NCBI GenBank assembly: GCA_027475525.1
Contig: JAMWFC010000029.1
Coordinates: 1,178,001 to 1,242,000 of the forward strand
Length of the DNA stretch: 64,000 nt
From: Macrolepiota albuminosa
Lineage: Eukaryota > Basidiomycota > Agaricomycetes > Agaricales > Agaricaceae
Direction of reading: 5' to 3'
The position numbers and the translations under genes are program-made. Positions 43,537 to 59,172 of this stretch are shown here, in pieces (the first letter of the stretch is position 1; every line of letters begins with the position of its first letter). The notes below the pieces were generated by a model that saw only the letters and a program-made list of their open reading frames with translations, was not told the origin of the DNA and did no database searches.

Positions 43537-46500
43537 TCACTCACTCATGGTGATCCGGTCACCCAAGGACAATGCGATACCTTGTGTCTTGCTGCGTATG
43601 CGTACATGGCCTGTGATACCACCCGCTTCTGTCCGCTCGATACTAAGATTCGCCAAAGCGTCCTCACCTGTATCGGAGATTCCGTAATTAGCCAACAGAA
43701 CAGAGGGTTCATGCAAAGCTGGACTGACCGAAAAGACTGCGCGCATACATGTTGGCAGACAAGAAGTCACAGTCGCCCGAGGTAGCACCTTCAGGTGTGA
43801 GACACGACATGTTGGTAGTCCGCATGACATGTTTGAGATATTCCCGCGGATCCCTGCCGAGTAATCCTCAGTAAGATGACGTGGAAGATTGGCTCGAGAA
43901 CATACGACATGGTGCTTGAAACGTTGACGCGGTTTTCCCACTCGAACTCCGTCCACATGCTCCGGAACTACAAAGTAAAGTAAGGAAAGACTAAAATAGT
44001 AGGCTTGATCGTCAAGATATACCTGGGCTTCGTTACAGTATGCAGGCTTGATGTAATCCATAATATCGATATGAATATCGTTCAGAATGACACAAGCCTC
44101 GGACAAGTTCGGGCCTTCCCAAAGGATGCTTCCAAAGATGACGCCAGTCTCGGTAGACGAGACCTTGACTGTCGCCTTGATACTCTGGAATCCGTGGGGC
44201 GCAATGGTGAAGACAGACGGCCGCTCGACAATCTTAAGGTCACCGAGCGTTGCGAAGTCGAGGCACAACCGTGGGGCGCAATGGTGAAGACAGACGGCCG
44301 CTCGACAATCTTAAGGTCACCGAGCGTTGCGAAGTCGAGGCACAAATTCTGCAGAGTGTTGGCAGTTTGGTTGACTAGGAGAACGTCTACCAAAACGAGA
44401 TTAGCGAGACGCCATGGTAAGTAACATGAGCAACGTACCAAGAAGGATGTCGAAACCGTGCATCTTAACGTATGCCTCGGCATAAATAGGATCCGAAAAT
44501 CCTTAGGATCGTCGGCAAACATTGAAAAAAACTTCAGGTATATACGGCCTACCGGTAAGCTGAGAAATACGGCTGAGATTCGACATGAAATCTTCTTGCT
44601 GTTCTCCTGCGCCAGTTGCACGTCCAAGATCTTCGTCGTACTATTGAGAGACGTGATGTTATCTGGGAACATAAGATGCTCAGATAACCTACGTCGATGG
44701 CGTCATCCGCTGTCTTCTTTGTGAATTGGCGGAAAGACAAGAGGTCATCAACTTGCACAATAGTAGCCTTCGTTGCTTCAGATGCCTTCTTGTCAGCAGC
44801 AAGTTTCTATCGTCACATCATCATATCACCAAAGATCAGCGAGACGAATAATTGAAACAAAAAAGAAACCAACCTCTTGAGCGCCCAGCATCTTTGAGTA
44901 AGCAGCTTGCGTGTCCTTCAAGAAGACTTCTTGAACAGCAGGCTGTGACTCAAGCTCACTGAGAGTCTGGATGCAGTTCATGATACGCTCGTTGGAATCC
45001 TCATCGATGTGCACGGTTACGAATTTAGATTGACCAACTCGAATGATCGATGTCATAATAAGCATAGACTGGAGAAGGTGAATAAACAGGGATTTTCAGT
45101 TAAATAAACGCGTACCTCAGCCCGGAGAACGTTGATCGCAGCAACGTCCGTCGACTTCTCTGAGAACCGAAGAACAAGCTTCGTGAGAGCGGCAGCCAGT
45201 ACTGAACCCGTGAAAAAATCTCCACCAAGCAACAGCGTTCTCAACGGCGGTTTTGACGCAGCTTTTACCGCCTCTAGCCGAGCAGTCGTCGTACTCGAGT
45301 AAGCCGTCTCTGTCGCGTACGTTCCATCTGCCAATACACGCGGGCGGGATGTCGCCGTTTTCTCCTTCTCCTTATCTTTTTCCTCGCCCTCCTCATCCGC
45401 ACCGTTCTCATTCGACGCAGCGTCAAGCAATCGTTGCTCGGATGCAAGGATCGGTATCTCACCAATCACTTTACGAATCTCACGCATCGTGCTTTGGATG
45501 TCAATAGTCGTTTCAACATACTCGCCGAGAATCCATAGGACACCACGAAAGACTTTGCCGGACTTGATCTCGGACAAGGTGGATATAAGTTTCTCGGTGA
45601 TGGTGGCACGGAGATGCGGGAATTTCTCAACGACCTCTCTGTGTTTTTCACTCAACCAGGGTCCGTTCATGTGGAAGAAGAGCTCTTACCGGACGAAAGA
45701 AACCACATCAAGCGCTGAGGGGTTGTTGGAATCACCCAAGAATTCCATCAAAGCGTGGACGACATTAGCACGAAAGAAACCACATCAAGCGCTGAGGGGT
45801 TGTTGGAATCACCCAAGAATTCCATCAAAGCGTGGACGACATTAGCGCGACTTCAGAGAACTTAACGGCGGTGACGTGAATAGATTGAATCAACAGTTGT
45901 CGGTACTCAGGGGCCTACAGAACCTGCTTGAATCGTGTTCTTCCAGAGATGCTTGGCACATACCTTCTCAAAGTCGGCTTCCTGTGTCTTTAGTAGCTGT
46001 TTCTTGAGGAATAGTACAACTTCTTCCACGTTTCTGCTCGACGTCATGCTCAGTATGATTGACATCGCCTTCCGACGGACTTCCATGTCTGCGCTGTGAC
46101 TGGTTCAGTGATAACCGGAAAATGGCGCGAAGAGAGTTACCTTGACAGAATTTGGAGAATATCCTCAATCAGGCTATCCAGTATATGACCATGTTTCGAC
46201 CGGAGGCTTTCAAGGCGGTCCAGAACAATCAACTTCACATTGTTGTCTGATTCCTTAATCACCAAGTTTATAAAGCAGGAAGCGGAAGCTGAAGGATAAT
46301 TAGTCCCACTTCCATAGGATGGATCTGCTTCAAACCTTTGATGGCGGCAGGGTTTTGGGTAAGTGTGGTTAATGTTGTTGCCGCTTCATACTTCACAGCG
46401 TGGGAAGAGGTTTCTAGGAGCTCGAAGATGCATCGAATGTATCGGGACTATAAGACATTTACTATGAGCTCTGATGATATTGAACGTCACGTACCTTATG

Positions 46501-47461
46501 AGCTGAATCACTCTTGCAATCCAATCGAATGACTTCTATTAGGCTCATTTGCAGTGATTCGTCTAGGGAAGATATCGTATCGTAGATGCTGAGGATATAT
46601 TCCACAGCTTTCGGCATTGCGCATTGGGCAAGGAAGACAAACGCGTTGCGTTTGCACGTTGAGTCGGTTTCAGCCACAAGGAACGTATGCATAAGTTCAG
46701 GGGCATCAGGAATAAGATGTTCAAACTCGCGGTAGATGGAGAATATGGCGAATACAGCGTTTTTACGGACGTATCAGGGGCATCAGGAATAAGATGTTCA
46801 AACTCGCGGTAGATGGAGAATATGGCGAATACAGCGTTTTTACGGACGTAGGAATGTCGGTGCTCGAGACATGACCGACACGTCGGAATTAGAGGTTCGA
46901 GAAGTTCAGCGTCCTTGGATATTTTCTGGAGAAATCGCAGCGTAGCACCACGGATGTATTCATTGGGATGTTGCTATGAATTACGGATCATTAGAATGAC
47001 TCCGAAATATGAATGAAGACTGACTAGGTCGTTGCGGATAGCATTACTAAATAACTCAGTCAACTCATTTAGCACCGACGGGCAAATGTAGCACTCACAC
47101 GACAAGAATCATCTCCTGCTTCAATTTCCCATTGTCGTCGTACTTGGGGCACACTTCCCAATAGAAATGTAGCAACTTCTTGAGTTGTTTATTACGCGAA
47201 GGTAAAACGTATTGTATGATCGGCATCATCAGCGTGGGCTGTTCGTCGCGCCATGCAGCCATGAGCATATTACACGCAAATCTACCATAACTGGCCTACC
47301 TGAGGGTTCCCATTGATCGTAGAGATGATGATTTTGCGCAACGTGTCCAACTTGACTTCGTCAGAGCCTTTCTCCAACCCAGAGCGTAGCTCGGCAGTCG
47401 GCGGATACTCCGCACTGGACTCCAATACGACAGTGTAGCAAGACGAATCCGGCGAGGCCAT
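43537..47461 (-). CDS. SEC26: Coatomer subunit beta (COPI)
   Basis: The minus-strand start at 47461 ([16 protein letters not shown]) leads into [14 protein letters not shown], the adaptin-like alpha-solenoid, an acidic linker ([14 protein letters not shown]), the beta C-terminal appendage ([38 protein letters not shown]) and a stop at 43537. Many short introns interrupt it; the last few exons include [14 protein letters not shown] and [16 protein letters not shown]. Coatomer beta is part of the COPI coat on Golgi membranes. Three perfect 77-bp duplications (44192, 45693, 46697) lie inside and would wreck the frame if real, yet the rest of this essential gene is undamaged. Confidence 0.93.
44192..44345. 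repeat. 77-bp perfect tandem duplication (coatomer beta exon)
   Basis: Copies 44192-44268 and 44269-44345 are identical, inside coding sequence of the coatomer beta C-terminal half ([15 protein letters not shown]). Confidence 0.95.
45693..45846. repeat. 77-bp perfect tandem duplication (coatomer beta)
   Basis: Copies 45693-45769 and 45770-45846 are identical, in the alpha-solenoid coding part of coatomer beta. Confidence 0.95.
46697..46850. repeat. 77-bp perfect tandem duplication (coatomer beta)
   Basis: Copies 46697-46773 and 46774-46850 are identical, in the N-terminal adaptin-like coding part. Confidence 0.95.
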
Positions 47462-47983
47462 CGTGGATAACGACGAACACGCAAGGGATATTAACGTGGA
47501 AGGAGGGATTAAGTGGTCGTGGGAATATTTGTCGCGTCCCATTTTCAAAACAATTATTTTGTACTTAATTAAAGAATACAAATACAACCAACTCCAGAGT
47601 AACTGGACCTCGAGACAGTCATCTGAGGCAATGGGGGATATTGTATCCCGAGATGATTTGGCGGCAGGCTTGTTGATTCGATGAGGGTGGCTTCAAAGTA
47701 TGGCTGCAGAAAGCGTTGAAATTAGCACAACGAGATGTGTAGCTTGAGCAACAAATGAATCGTGTGGCTTCAAAGTATGGCTGCAGAAAGCGTTGAAATT
47801 AGCACAACGAGATGTGTAGCTTGAGCAACAAATGAATCGTGCGTTTTTGAGGAATTGACTATTAATGGTTCCAGGCTTAACAATTGAGCTTTCTGAAGTG
47901 TACCAATGAATTATATTCATCCATAAGCTCAGGAATAAAGAAGAAGCGGTATATCAGATAAACTAGGGCAATATAAATGTGCA
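47462..47983. other. Intergenic region with one 77-bp duplication
   Basis: Between UTP14 and coatomer beta, both on the minus strand. Only the tandem duplication at 47687-47840 stands out; it should contain the coatomer promoter. Confidence 0.5.
47687..47840. repeat. 77-bp perfect tandem duplication (intergenic)
   Basis: Copies 47687-47763 and 47764-47840 are identical, between UTP14 and coatomer beta. Confidence 0.95.
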
Positions 47984-50900
47984 TTATGAAGATGGAAACT
48001 TTTCGATCGGGTTGATGATCATACCAGGCTGCGCCACAAATGAGTCAACAAAGGTTGATGTGAAAATCTTCAGACTTACCTTCTTGACAACCCGAGGCAT
48101 TGTTGCCTTCTGGAAGGCGACCCTAGTATTCCATTCGGTTCCTAATGGTCGCTCCATGGCCTTCTCAAATTGGGCTTTGCTCGTGTAGGGATACGGTAGG
48201 TCCTTGACAAGGTATTTCGCGGCCTTCTTATCCCGCTTTTCCGATATGATTACGTGTGCTTTTCCATAGTCCGCTCGACTAGTAGGATCAATACCTGCTA
48301 CTTTTTTTATCCGTTGTGGTTTGGGAGGCGCTGGGCGTATGCCTGTACCGCCCCATGAACCCTGTCCAAGATAAGCTTGGCATCAGGTAGCGAGAATACA
48401 AAGAATACTCACCCAGCCAGGTATCGTCGTGTCAATCTCTCGTGGCGCATCTGCGGCAATTTCCCGCTTCTTGACCTCTTGAAATTCCTGGTTATAACTG
48501 ATGTTAGGACGTTGCTCCATGATCAAACCACGGATCGTACGTACATGAACGACGTTGTCACCAGCAAACGCAAGTGCGACCAGATCCCGTTGCTCAAAAG
48601 CTTGGGGAAGTTTCGCCTTCGACTTCCCTTTAAGCTCCAAGGCTTTCTCTTGCGCCTCGGTCTCACTGTTAGTATCGTCATCATCGTTCATATCCTCATG
48701 AGCGACAGCCAAAGAAGCCCGGGAAAGTTTACCCTTTGATGACCCCGCTAGCGACCTTTTCGGGCCTGGTGTAGCGCTGGTCTGAGATGCATCGGATGTG
48801 GATTTGCCATTCAGAGTCAGGACATTGTCCATTGATATTTCCACCACGGCATCGTCAACAGCTTTTTCTTTCTCTTCACCCCTCTTCCGCGCCAACTTTT
48901 TCAGCTTGTTCTTCGATTTGATCATGGCGGTACTATCTTTGCTCACGACCACTTCGTTGTTCTTTTTTGGGGCCTTGACAGCTACAGATTCTGAATCGCG
49001 AGAGGCAAGCCAAGGATTAGCGTTGGACGTTGTTGGTAGAGGGACATTGGGACGCTGAAACTCTACTGGCGACTGGGGAGGGGAGACGAGATCGGTGGAT
49101 TTGAGAGTGACACTAGATGTGTCCGATGCTAGCGAACCTACAGGATGACTTGATAATGACAGACGTTTGTTTGTCTAGAGTTATCCGTTAGTCTCAACGC
49201 AAATTATGCAAGTAAAAAATCGGTACCGTTGTACCGGGGTGATAGGACATCCGTCCACCGGTCCTTTGGGCAACGACACCACTCGCGGGATCGATCTCAG
49301 GTGTATCGTCAATATCACTGCCATCGACATCGCCTAACTGGCCTCCCATCTCCTTGATGAAGTCATCGGCCATTTTATCTGCAGCCTGCTGTTGTCGTGC
49401 CATCGCGTCCTTCATAAACTTCATTTCAAAGATACTCTTGCCTTTGTTTTTTCCGCCGCCCCCAGTCTGCAAACCACTGTCCCCTTTCTCCAGGCGTTGT
49501 AGCTCGTCAAAAGCACTTTGCTGTATCCGCTCAATGTCTCCTTCGTCTCCAGAACCTTCATCCTCGTCATCCTCGTCACTGTCATCATCACTTCCTACTC
49601 CTCTGATTTTTCTTCTCAGCTTCTCGCCTCGCACTAGCATCTCTTCAATCTCCTGTCTGCCCTCTTCGCCATCTCTAGACCGCATCTTCTTGGCCCACTT
49701 CCCAGTATGTTTATGCCGAAGCGTCGCCCTCTCCTTCGCCCTTTCTATCTCCCTCTTCATCCTATCCTCCTCATCCTCGCTTCCATCTTCATCCTTCAAA
49801 TTACCGCCCAACTTCTCCCTTTGCTTCCGTTTAATCTTCCTATATGTCTTGCTTTTGATTTTATTGATTCGCCGTGCCTTCACCTCAGCTCGGAACATTA
49901 GTTCTCGCATTTTCCTCAACTCTGCCCGCCGTTGCTCGACCTCTTCAACGGAAACCTTATTCATTTTAAGCATGTTCTCCTCCGTTTTTTGGAGGTCTTC
50001 TTCCCGCAGCTTGGCGGATTTGAGGAGCGCATCAACCGAACTTTCTAGAGGCGTACTGGGCTGACGAGATATCAATGATGTATATATATCCTTTCATAAA
50101 ACATCACAATATAACTCACTTTAAACTTTGCTGCCAGCGTAAGATTAGAAACCCGAGCCGCATTTGGTGCTTGTAAAGGAAAACTCAAATGCTCAGTCTG
50201 TTGATTATACGATAAGTTCAGGGCGGTAAGTGAAAGAACAGAGCTGCACCTCTCGAAGCCTTTTCATGGTGTCAGACCACTTATTTATCTCCTCCTTTGT
50301 TTGCTCGTAGGCAGCTTCACGATCAATCCTCTCCTGAGCCCTCTGAGGTAGAGGCGCAGACAGAGTTTTCACTTTTGAAGACGTCGATGCCAGGGCTTTC
50401 GTCGATTGTCTCAACGATTGAAGCGTCGATGATTGTGAAGCCAGCGGAGCAAGCAGATCTTCAAGGCTGAGTTTCGCGCCTGTAAAGGGAGGAATAACTA
50501 CTGTTTTCCCAGATAGCTGCAGAGTTACATACCAGAATTATGAACACGGAACTCATCTTCAACACCTGCCTCCGTTAGTTCCTTGAGAACGACTCTGCGC
50601 TGCTTTCGCGTTGGTTCGGTGGCTGCTGAGGTATCATCATCAGAGACCTTGCGCTTCTTTGTCGTCGTATCAAGGGTAGAGATGAAATTTTGCAGGGAGT
50701 CAAGAGCACCCGGCTCCACATCCTCAATATCAGGTGTAAATGCACGTTTCTCCTCTTCAGAAAGATCCCCTTCAGATTCATCTTCCTCAATCTCTTCGGT
50801 TTTGTCTTCTTCCTCTCTTTCACTGGGTGCATGCCCCTCGTCCTCGTCGTCGTTCCCGTCCTCGTCGCTCGGCTGGCTTTCCATTATCCGATTCGGTCCT

Positions 50901-51563
50901 AAGGGCTTTGTAACGGCTTCACCGTCGCTACCCCAGTCAACTTCCCCGCGCCCATCCAAGACGTCTAGAACGTCAATAAATTCGTCCGAATCACCCTCCT
51001 CCATTTCTTCGTCATCTTCATCCTGAACCGTCATCTGTGCGTCATCTTCCCCATCCCCATCCTCATTTAAATCAACTTCTGCGAATCTGACACTCGGCTT
51101 CCTGACGTGAGGCTTGTTCTTTATAAAAAATTAGCACTCCATTACGAGGTGACAGTTGCATGCTCACTTTTTTGGTAGTGAAGAAGCCAGCGAAGCGTTC
51201 TTCATCACTTTCTTCAAACGCGGCATCACTGTCGATTTCTTCGTCGTCTGCACTTTCTATCATCTCGTCATCCCCATTTTCTCCAACTAAGCGTGCTCGT
51301 AGCTCTTGTCGAGCTTCATTATCGCCATCTAGACCGACACCATACTCCGTGGCTTCATCGCGATCTAAGTCAAGGGCCATTTTTGACCGACGAATTGCCT
51401 CAGGAGCATATTCATAAACATCACTGCCCAGTCCATTGAGAGCTTTGGTCTTCTTGGAGTGCCTTTGAGCATAACCAGCCGCGTTGGTTTTACTGTGAGG
51501 GGGTCTGCGTCTTCCTAGTTTTGAATTTGAACCAGGCCGGCTGACCTTGCTGGCTTTGACCAT
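47984..51563 (-). CDS. UTP14: U3 snoRNP protein Utp14
   Basis: The start at 51563 (MVKASKVSRPGSNSK) is followed by VYEYAPEAIRRSKM, long acidic stretches, a KxFxV-type segment FAGFFTTKK, AKLSLEDLLAPL, RIDREAAYEQTKEEINKW, KINKIKSKTYRKIKR-type core (read as RRINKIKSKTYRKIKRKQRE), HKHTGKWAKKM, and a C-terminus with PGWGSWGG and INPIEKFPSS at the TAA 47984-47986. These are the signature blocks of Utp14, which activates the helicase Dhr1 in 18S rRNA maturation in the nucleolus. Several GT...AG introns are present. The gene is intact. Confidence 0.93.
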
Positions 51564-53669
51564 TCTGAAGTCACGAATTCAAAAAAGTGATTGGAAAGGA
51601 TGAGATCATTTTTTGTATTACATAAGCTTATCTGGTATTCGAAGCGGACCGTTAGCCACAATTGTATGGTTACAAAAGTTTGATGATATTGGACAATGCT
51701 GATAAGTTCCGAGTATGGAATTTACCAGTCATTTATGTGTCTTATCATACGATTTATTGGCCTACTGGGGTGTGTTTAATCTTTTGGAACCGTAGGCATT
51801 GTAATATCTGAGAGCTATTGGATGCTACGGGAACGATTTCGCGTCTTACTCGACCAAGAAGAGCCTTATGGAGTCTGGTTTTGAGCGGACCATGTATTCA
51901 TGAAAAAAAAATCAACCATACTCTCAATCAGGGCAAGTCCAATTCGACTTCTGAAGGTGAGTCAATTCACATGCATGCCATGACCTGGTCAAGTGATGGA
52001 CATCGGTCCCATCTAACGGTTCTCTGACAATGGCTTCTATCTTTGGTTTCAACCTTTCACGGGCTTTTAACCAGTCTCTTAAGCACAAAAATTGTTTGCC
52101 TCAATACTGATTTGATCACCATCACGCACTGCTGAGAACGTATCTAATCAGGTTGTCTCGGCAGTCCCTTTTCTGAGCCAGGAGGGATAGTTCTGATTGT
52201 TTTTTTTTGATTAATTCAGGTGCATCCCATTACGGGTGACCCAGGGGCCCGAGGTGACAAATTAACCTTTTGCAGCCGTCAAAATAACCTGGAAACCAAG
52301 TGCTTGTCAACACACATTGCCAAACGGTGATCGTGCTGCGTTGAGCATGGAAACGATGCCTCCCTCATGACATTCCTTCTGATATGCGAATTCCGAAGCG
52401 TCATTCTGTGATATTGGGATCTTGCTATAGTATGGAGTCAAAACTTGATCAGTTGGTACGTCATACGCTTAATATCTCACCACACAGACGGTTTGAACAA
52501 ACTCCCTTAGAGACAGACGTTGATACATGTCTCAAGATACTCAGGAAATGAGCTGTTGGAACGCCCACATGCCAGGTAATAGACGACCCTGTCAGCAACA
52601 TCTTGTAAATTGAGATATGCTCCTTGATTGAGTTGGGGAGTCTAGTATCTAACACAGATAGCTCAATATCCAATGACAAGCCACAGACACTCACACACCT
52701 CTTCCGGAGCAGCAAAGATCTTAGTTTCCCAAACAAAAATCATTGTGGTGCCAAACAAAACAGGCGGTCAGACCTTGCTCGCTCAGAGCGCGCTCTATAG
52801 ATCACGCACCTATTCCGACAACTCTTTGTTATTGACGCCGCCTCCATGACAGGTATAGTAGCTTGTGCCTTCACTCTTTTGTAGTCTATCACATAACTCG
52901 CTGGAGTGGGGTGGAAAGCGATAACGAGTGAGGGAGTATGAAGTTTTCGATGAGGCGGTCCTTTGATGTATGTATCAGTACGTTCGTTATTGGTCAACCG
53001 TAGCCCCGGCTTTAGCATTCTAATCAATGCCGCCGCAAGTCTGAGCTGAAGTATCAGCATTTACTATTAGCTGAACAATTAACGGCCAATGGTGTTGTCT
53101 GGCAGAAGGATCGAGTAAGGGATGAATGATTGAATATCGATTAATCGATGAACTCAAGCCCCTGATTTCCTTCATCGCGTGACTATAAGACCGCAGTACC
53201 AGTCTATTTTAATTTGTACTCTCCTTACCTTCAACACCCAGCAACTACCTTTGTTTTACGGCTAAAGAAACAGTGGCTATATGTGCCACGCGACGTGCCT
53301 ACCCGGCACATTGTTGTTGAAAGCTCCAATGACTTTTCCCCAAGAGGTCCACGTGGGCCTAGTCCATCGATTTGAATTAAGGTCATTTCACTATGTCATA
53401 ATGGCCACTATTTATCACAGCGACGGAAGAGTAGAAACTAATATGTGTCTGATATCAGCAGGAAAGATGAAAGACGACTCTAAGAGATACATACAGATCA
53501 AGGTAATAGTACACTACGAAATAAAGCAGGTGTGAGTACAAGTACAATGAGGATATCTATGGGTAGTTTGGATATGTTAATGCAAGCAAGGAAGAAGTAG
53601 AGACAATAGTGGTTTTGATAGATCGCATGGCGCATTAATTTCGAGGGAGGTAGATATGACGAGTTCAGT
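51564..53669. other. Long interval without a recognised gene
   Basis: Open minus-strand frames at 52461-52736 and 52740-53060 and a plus-strand frame at 53281-53535 show no domain, signal peptide or convincing introns. The left end holds the UTP14 promoter and the right end the SNF1 3' flank. Confidence 0.35.
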
Positions 53670-56018
<2,349 letters not shown>

Positions 56019-57934
56019 TCCGCACCGAGTTTAGGGAGCACGAGGATCGAGATGGTGGTATGGGGTATAAATGGTGTAGTGCTTTGTTTGGTTCCCCTTC
56101 TGTTCTTGGCATACATCTCAAGAAGTAAAATATCTGACTTGAAAGATCAATAAGTATGGGGGATAAGGAGAGAACCCTAAGAGATGCATTAGGGTCTCTG
56201 TAGGTGAAGTTAATGACACGCTTCTGCATCACATCGTCTCTCAATCAGCAAAACGAGTCTGTTTCGGATCCGAGCACCTAAATTTCAATTATGTCGGTAG
56301 TGAAAGCCGATATCTCCAAAAAGCACACATATTGTAACATAGCTCGCATCTGCAGAAAGAACTACGAGTGACCCGGAAGAAGACAAAGATCCGGCATGAA
56401 AGAGAAAGTGAGAGGAACCTACATTTGGATGCTGTGCAGAGATCTAGGGGCAGCACATGGATGAAGAAGGCGCCCACAAAGAAGGGACAGGCGCGAGAAC
56501 GGCAGGTCCCGAAACTTGCATGAAAGGCATGATATATTTATTATGCTCATCAGTAAATCAAGTGTTGCCAGCCTGAGATCCCTGTCTAGTAGGTTCTGCT
56601 ACCAAGATCAAGCCAAGAACCTTTCAAAAGATAACTATGTTCTCACCACCCGTTTTAACGTTAAATTTTACGTCTTTCACGAGCCGCACTAAGCCCTGCC
56701 ATGTTCTCAAATCATCTGACAACCGAAGCGGCTCTTCTGACAGTAGCTTCATTTCTGGTCAAGTCGCAGATCTCGTCTAAGTCGTTGTCTTCACGAGTGT
56801 ACGGCATCGTGCGACAGCAGACTTCTAGCTTTGATTTCAAAAATATGGCGAGGCCGAAAGCGTAGGCGACGACATGTCCCAATTCACGACTACATCTGCA
56901 ACTTGGTCGATTGTGAACTAAAAGTGACGAAACTCGCAATATCTCACAATGCACCAAAGTTTCTGAATGATCAAGACAAAAAAAGGATTCATGTTACTTG
57001 TATCCAGTCCACCACTGCACTGTATCATCTTTGATACTTTTGTATGTATGTTTCGATTACCCCCATTCTGATTCCTATTACTCGCCGAAGCCACTGCAAC
57101 AATGCCGAGGGGCCGTTTGCGCACGGACCATACCGGTAATACTATCCATAGAATGTATTAATAGACGAGCACGGAAAGAAATCAGTTATATGGTGAAGGT
57201 ATGTTAAAAGAGTCTCAAGTTTCAGCCTCAGCTACAAGGACGATAAAGCTCAAGGCTCACTTTCAATAGCAGAGATGGTCTCGGACTCTCAGTCACCACT
57301 AACTCCCGGATTCATCGATTTCCTTATCTTTTGAACTATGTCCTTCATTTCCTGAGTTCCATCCTCAAGAGAATGAGCTCTACGCTCATGATCAAAGAAG
57401 ATATTCACAACGTAACCAGGTATTGTTTGTACAACTCCATAACACGTGTATGTACCTGTGTCCTATGCTCTTCATCGACCAAAGTCTCCAGACTCTACTC
57501 ACGTATGATTCCAACTTCTATCGAGAGGTCCTCGTCATGCTTGACATACTCTGTCCAAGCTTAGCAGACAACGCCCTTAGCTAGAGTAGGACGGATCGGG
57601 AAAGTATACACAATACCTGGAGATTTATCTTTATCTGGTCTCTTCCGGAACCTGTCTTTGACAGATCTCTGCTTGATCGCCTGTATCGAGAAGCAGATCT
57701 GATGTGTTGTTCTTGATGCCCTCAGCTTGGGCCTATACGGACGATTTTAGAAGTCGCGATAATTAGTGATTCAACTATCGGGCCACAGATGGGCTATGCC
57801 TGCGCACCGGTTGAACAACGCTACTAGTATTTGGTCGTTCCTGCTGCCTGTCTCGAGAGAGCTCGACTTGAGCGTGGACTTTATCACCAGGGCGTAGTGA
57901 CAGCGGCAACCCCGTCGTGTCGTTTCTGACCCCC
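56019..57934. other. Long interval without a firm gene
   Basis: Upstream of SNF1. On the minus strand near 57320-57400 one frame reads DHERRAHSLEDGTQEMKDI, a charged coiled-coil-like piece, and near 57660-57730 another reads EGIKNNTSDLL. These may be exons of the gene beginning at 58202, but phases could not be joined. Confidence 0.35.
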
Positions 57935-58202
57935 TCATCCCAACACTAAAAATTCAATCTCGTCAATGAGAGTTGATGGCATGGCTGGGGATGCGATGAA
58001 TGGACTTGCGGCTGTGAGGACGTTCTTTATCGCATCCGATGTAGGTATTGGTGTTTCGTGCCTCATGTGGATGCCGGGGTGTGGCGCTCCAGCTGGTTGA
58101 GCTCGGGGATCTTCTTGAGAGCGCTCTCTGGAGTCGTTAATAGGCTGTGGATCTGCAGACGGAGCAGCGATAGTCGACTTGAATTCAGCAGAGAAGGGCA
58201 TG
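57935..58202 (-). CDS. Hypothetical small or partial protein
   Basis: The frame from ATG 58202 (MPFSAEFKSTIAAPS) runs 88 codons, with a Pro-rich first half and a hydrophobic IKNVLTAASPFIASPAMPSTL near the end. It may be a first exon, as possible downstream coding pieces lie at 57.3-57.9 kb on the same strand. No domain is recognised. Confidence 0.35.
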
Positions 58203-58599
58203 GTGTGGTGGTCTGTCGGTGTTGAGAGTCGGTGGATACAAAGTAGTTCGTATCTGGACCTTAAATAGTTTGAACGCAGTCTGATGTGGGTAATCATATG
58301 CGTGTCCCACAGTATAACATGGATATGCAGAAGTAGAAATTCTTCTCAAACCTGGGGGAAATTTTCTACGAAGAAGGAAATTACGTACCATTGCCATAAG
58401 AGTGGTACTAAAAATGGAGAAAGAAAGCGATAAATAAAGATTCTAGAGTACAAAGGAAGGTCACGATATTCATATGAACAAAGCCATAAACCATGCCCGG
58501 CAGCGTCCGGTTGTTGACCTTGTTTTTCATGTAGGTCCTTGTGGGTCCATGGCGATGGCGAACCGCCAGCCAATCGCAACAAAGATCACTGGTTAGCCA

Positions 58600-59172
58600 T
58601 TCGATAATATGCACTGTTTGATACAAGATAAGATGCGTGATCATGGTGGATTGATGTCTTTTCTCAACCCTTTCCACAAGGTCACTCGTACAAAGGTACT
58701 TCTTGTACATCTCATCCAGATCCGACCACGCTGCGGTAGACGCGAAGAACTCGTCTTCATTCTTGCGTACCTTTTCCCAGATCGTACCAGCAGCAATCTC
58801 TGCAGCGCTGAGCTGTTTGACGCAGTACACCCGTTTTCAAGCGGTTCTTTCATGTTGTGGAGGATACTTATCCAGTTTTGCGGCTCGCCTGTTAGGGATG
58901 CGGTCAGGTTTGGTGAGGACGCCTGACATAAGTATCAATATCAAGAAGTAAAGAGATGTCGACCTTGAAAGTATACCTACGTACTGACGGTCCGTTTTCC
59001 TTCTGGATCGTAAAGCTTTGTCATCTCTTGGGCACCTTGGTTTTGAAAATTGGCTGTGAAAATTTAATGGTGGTCGGTCAGATTGATGAGAACCTCGTGA
59101 TGAAAAAATATATCTACTCTCGCATACCACGGTCAATAGAATGATAATGATACAGCTGGGTCTTTTGATGTA
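58600..59172 (-). pseudogene. Dynamin-family GTPase fragment, interrupted by copia-3
   Basis: Minus-strand segments in order: YIKRPSCIIIILLTVVCE, ANQGAQEMTKLYDPEGKRT, VLTKPDRIP (the TKPD nucleotide-specificity motif), EPQNWISILHNMKEPLENG and VKQLSAAEIAAGTIWE, then FFASTAAWSDLDEMYKKYL. This is the second half of a dynamin-type GTPase domain. A one-base insertion after DRIP and a one-base deletion after ENG shift the frame. At 59172 the coding sequence stops at the first base of the copia-3 LTR, so the P-loop half should lie beyond that element. Dynamins remodel membranes; this copy is dead. Confidence 0.8.

Noticed and set aside
49354..50064. Plus-strand frame of 236 codons, Ser/Leu-rich
   Set aside because: Antisense of the charged Utp14 coding exons; no start context or domain.
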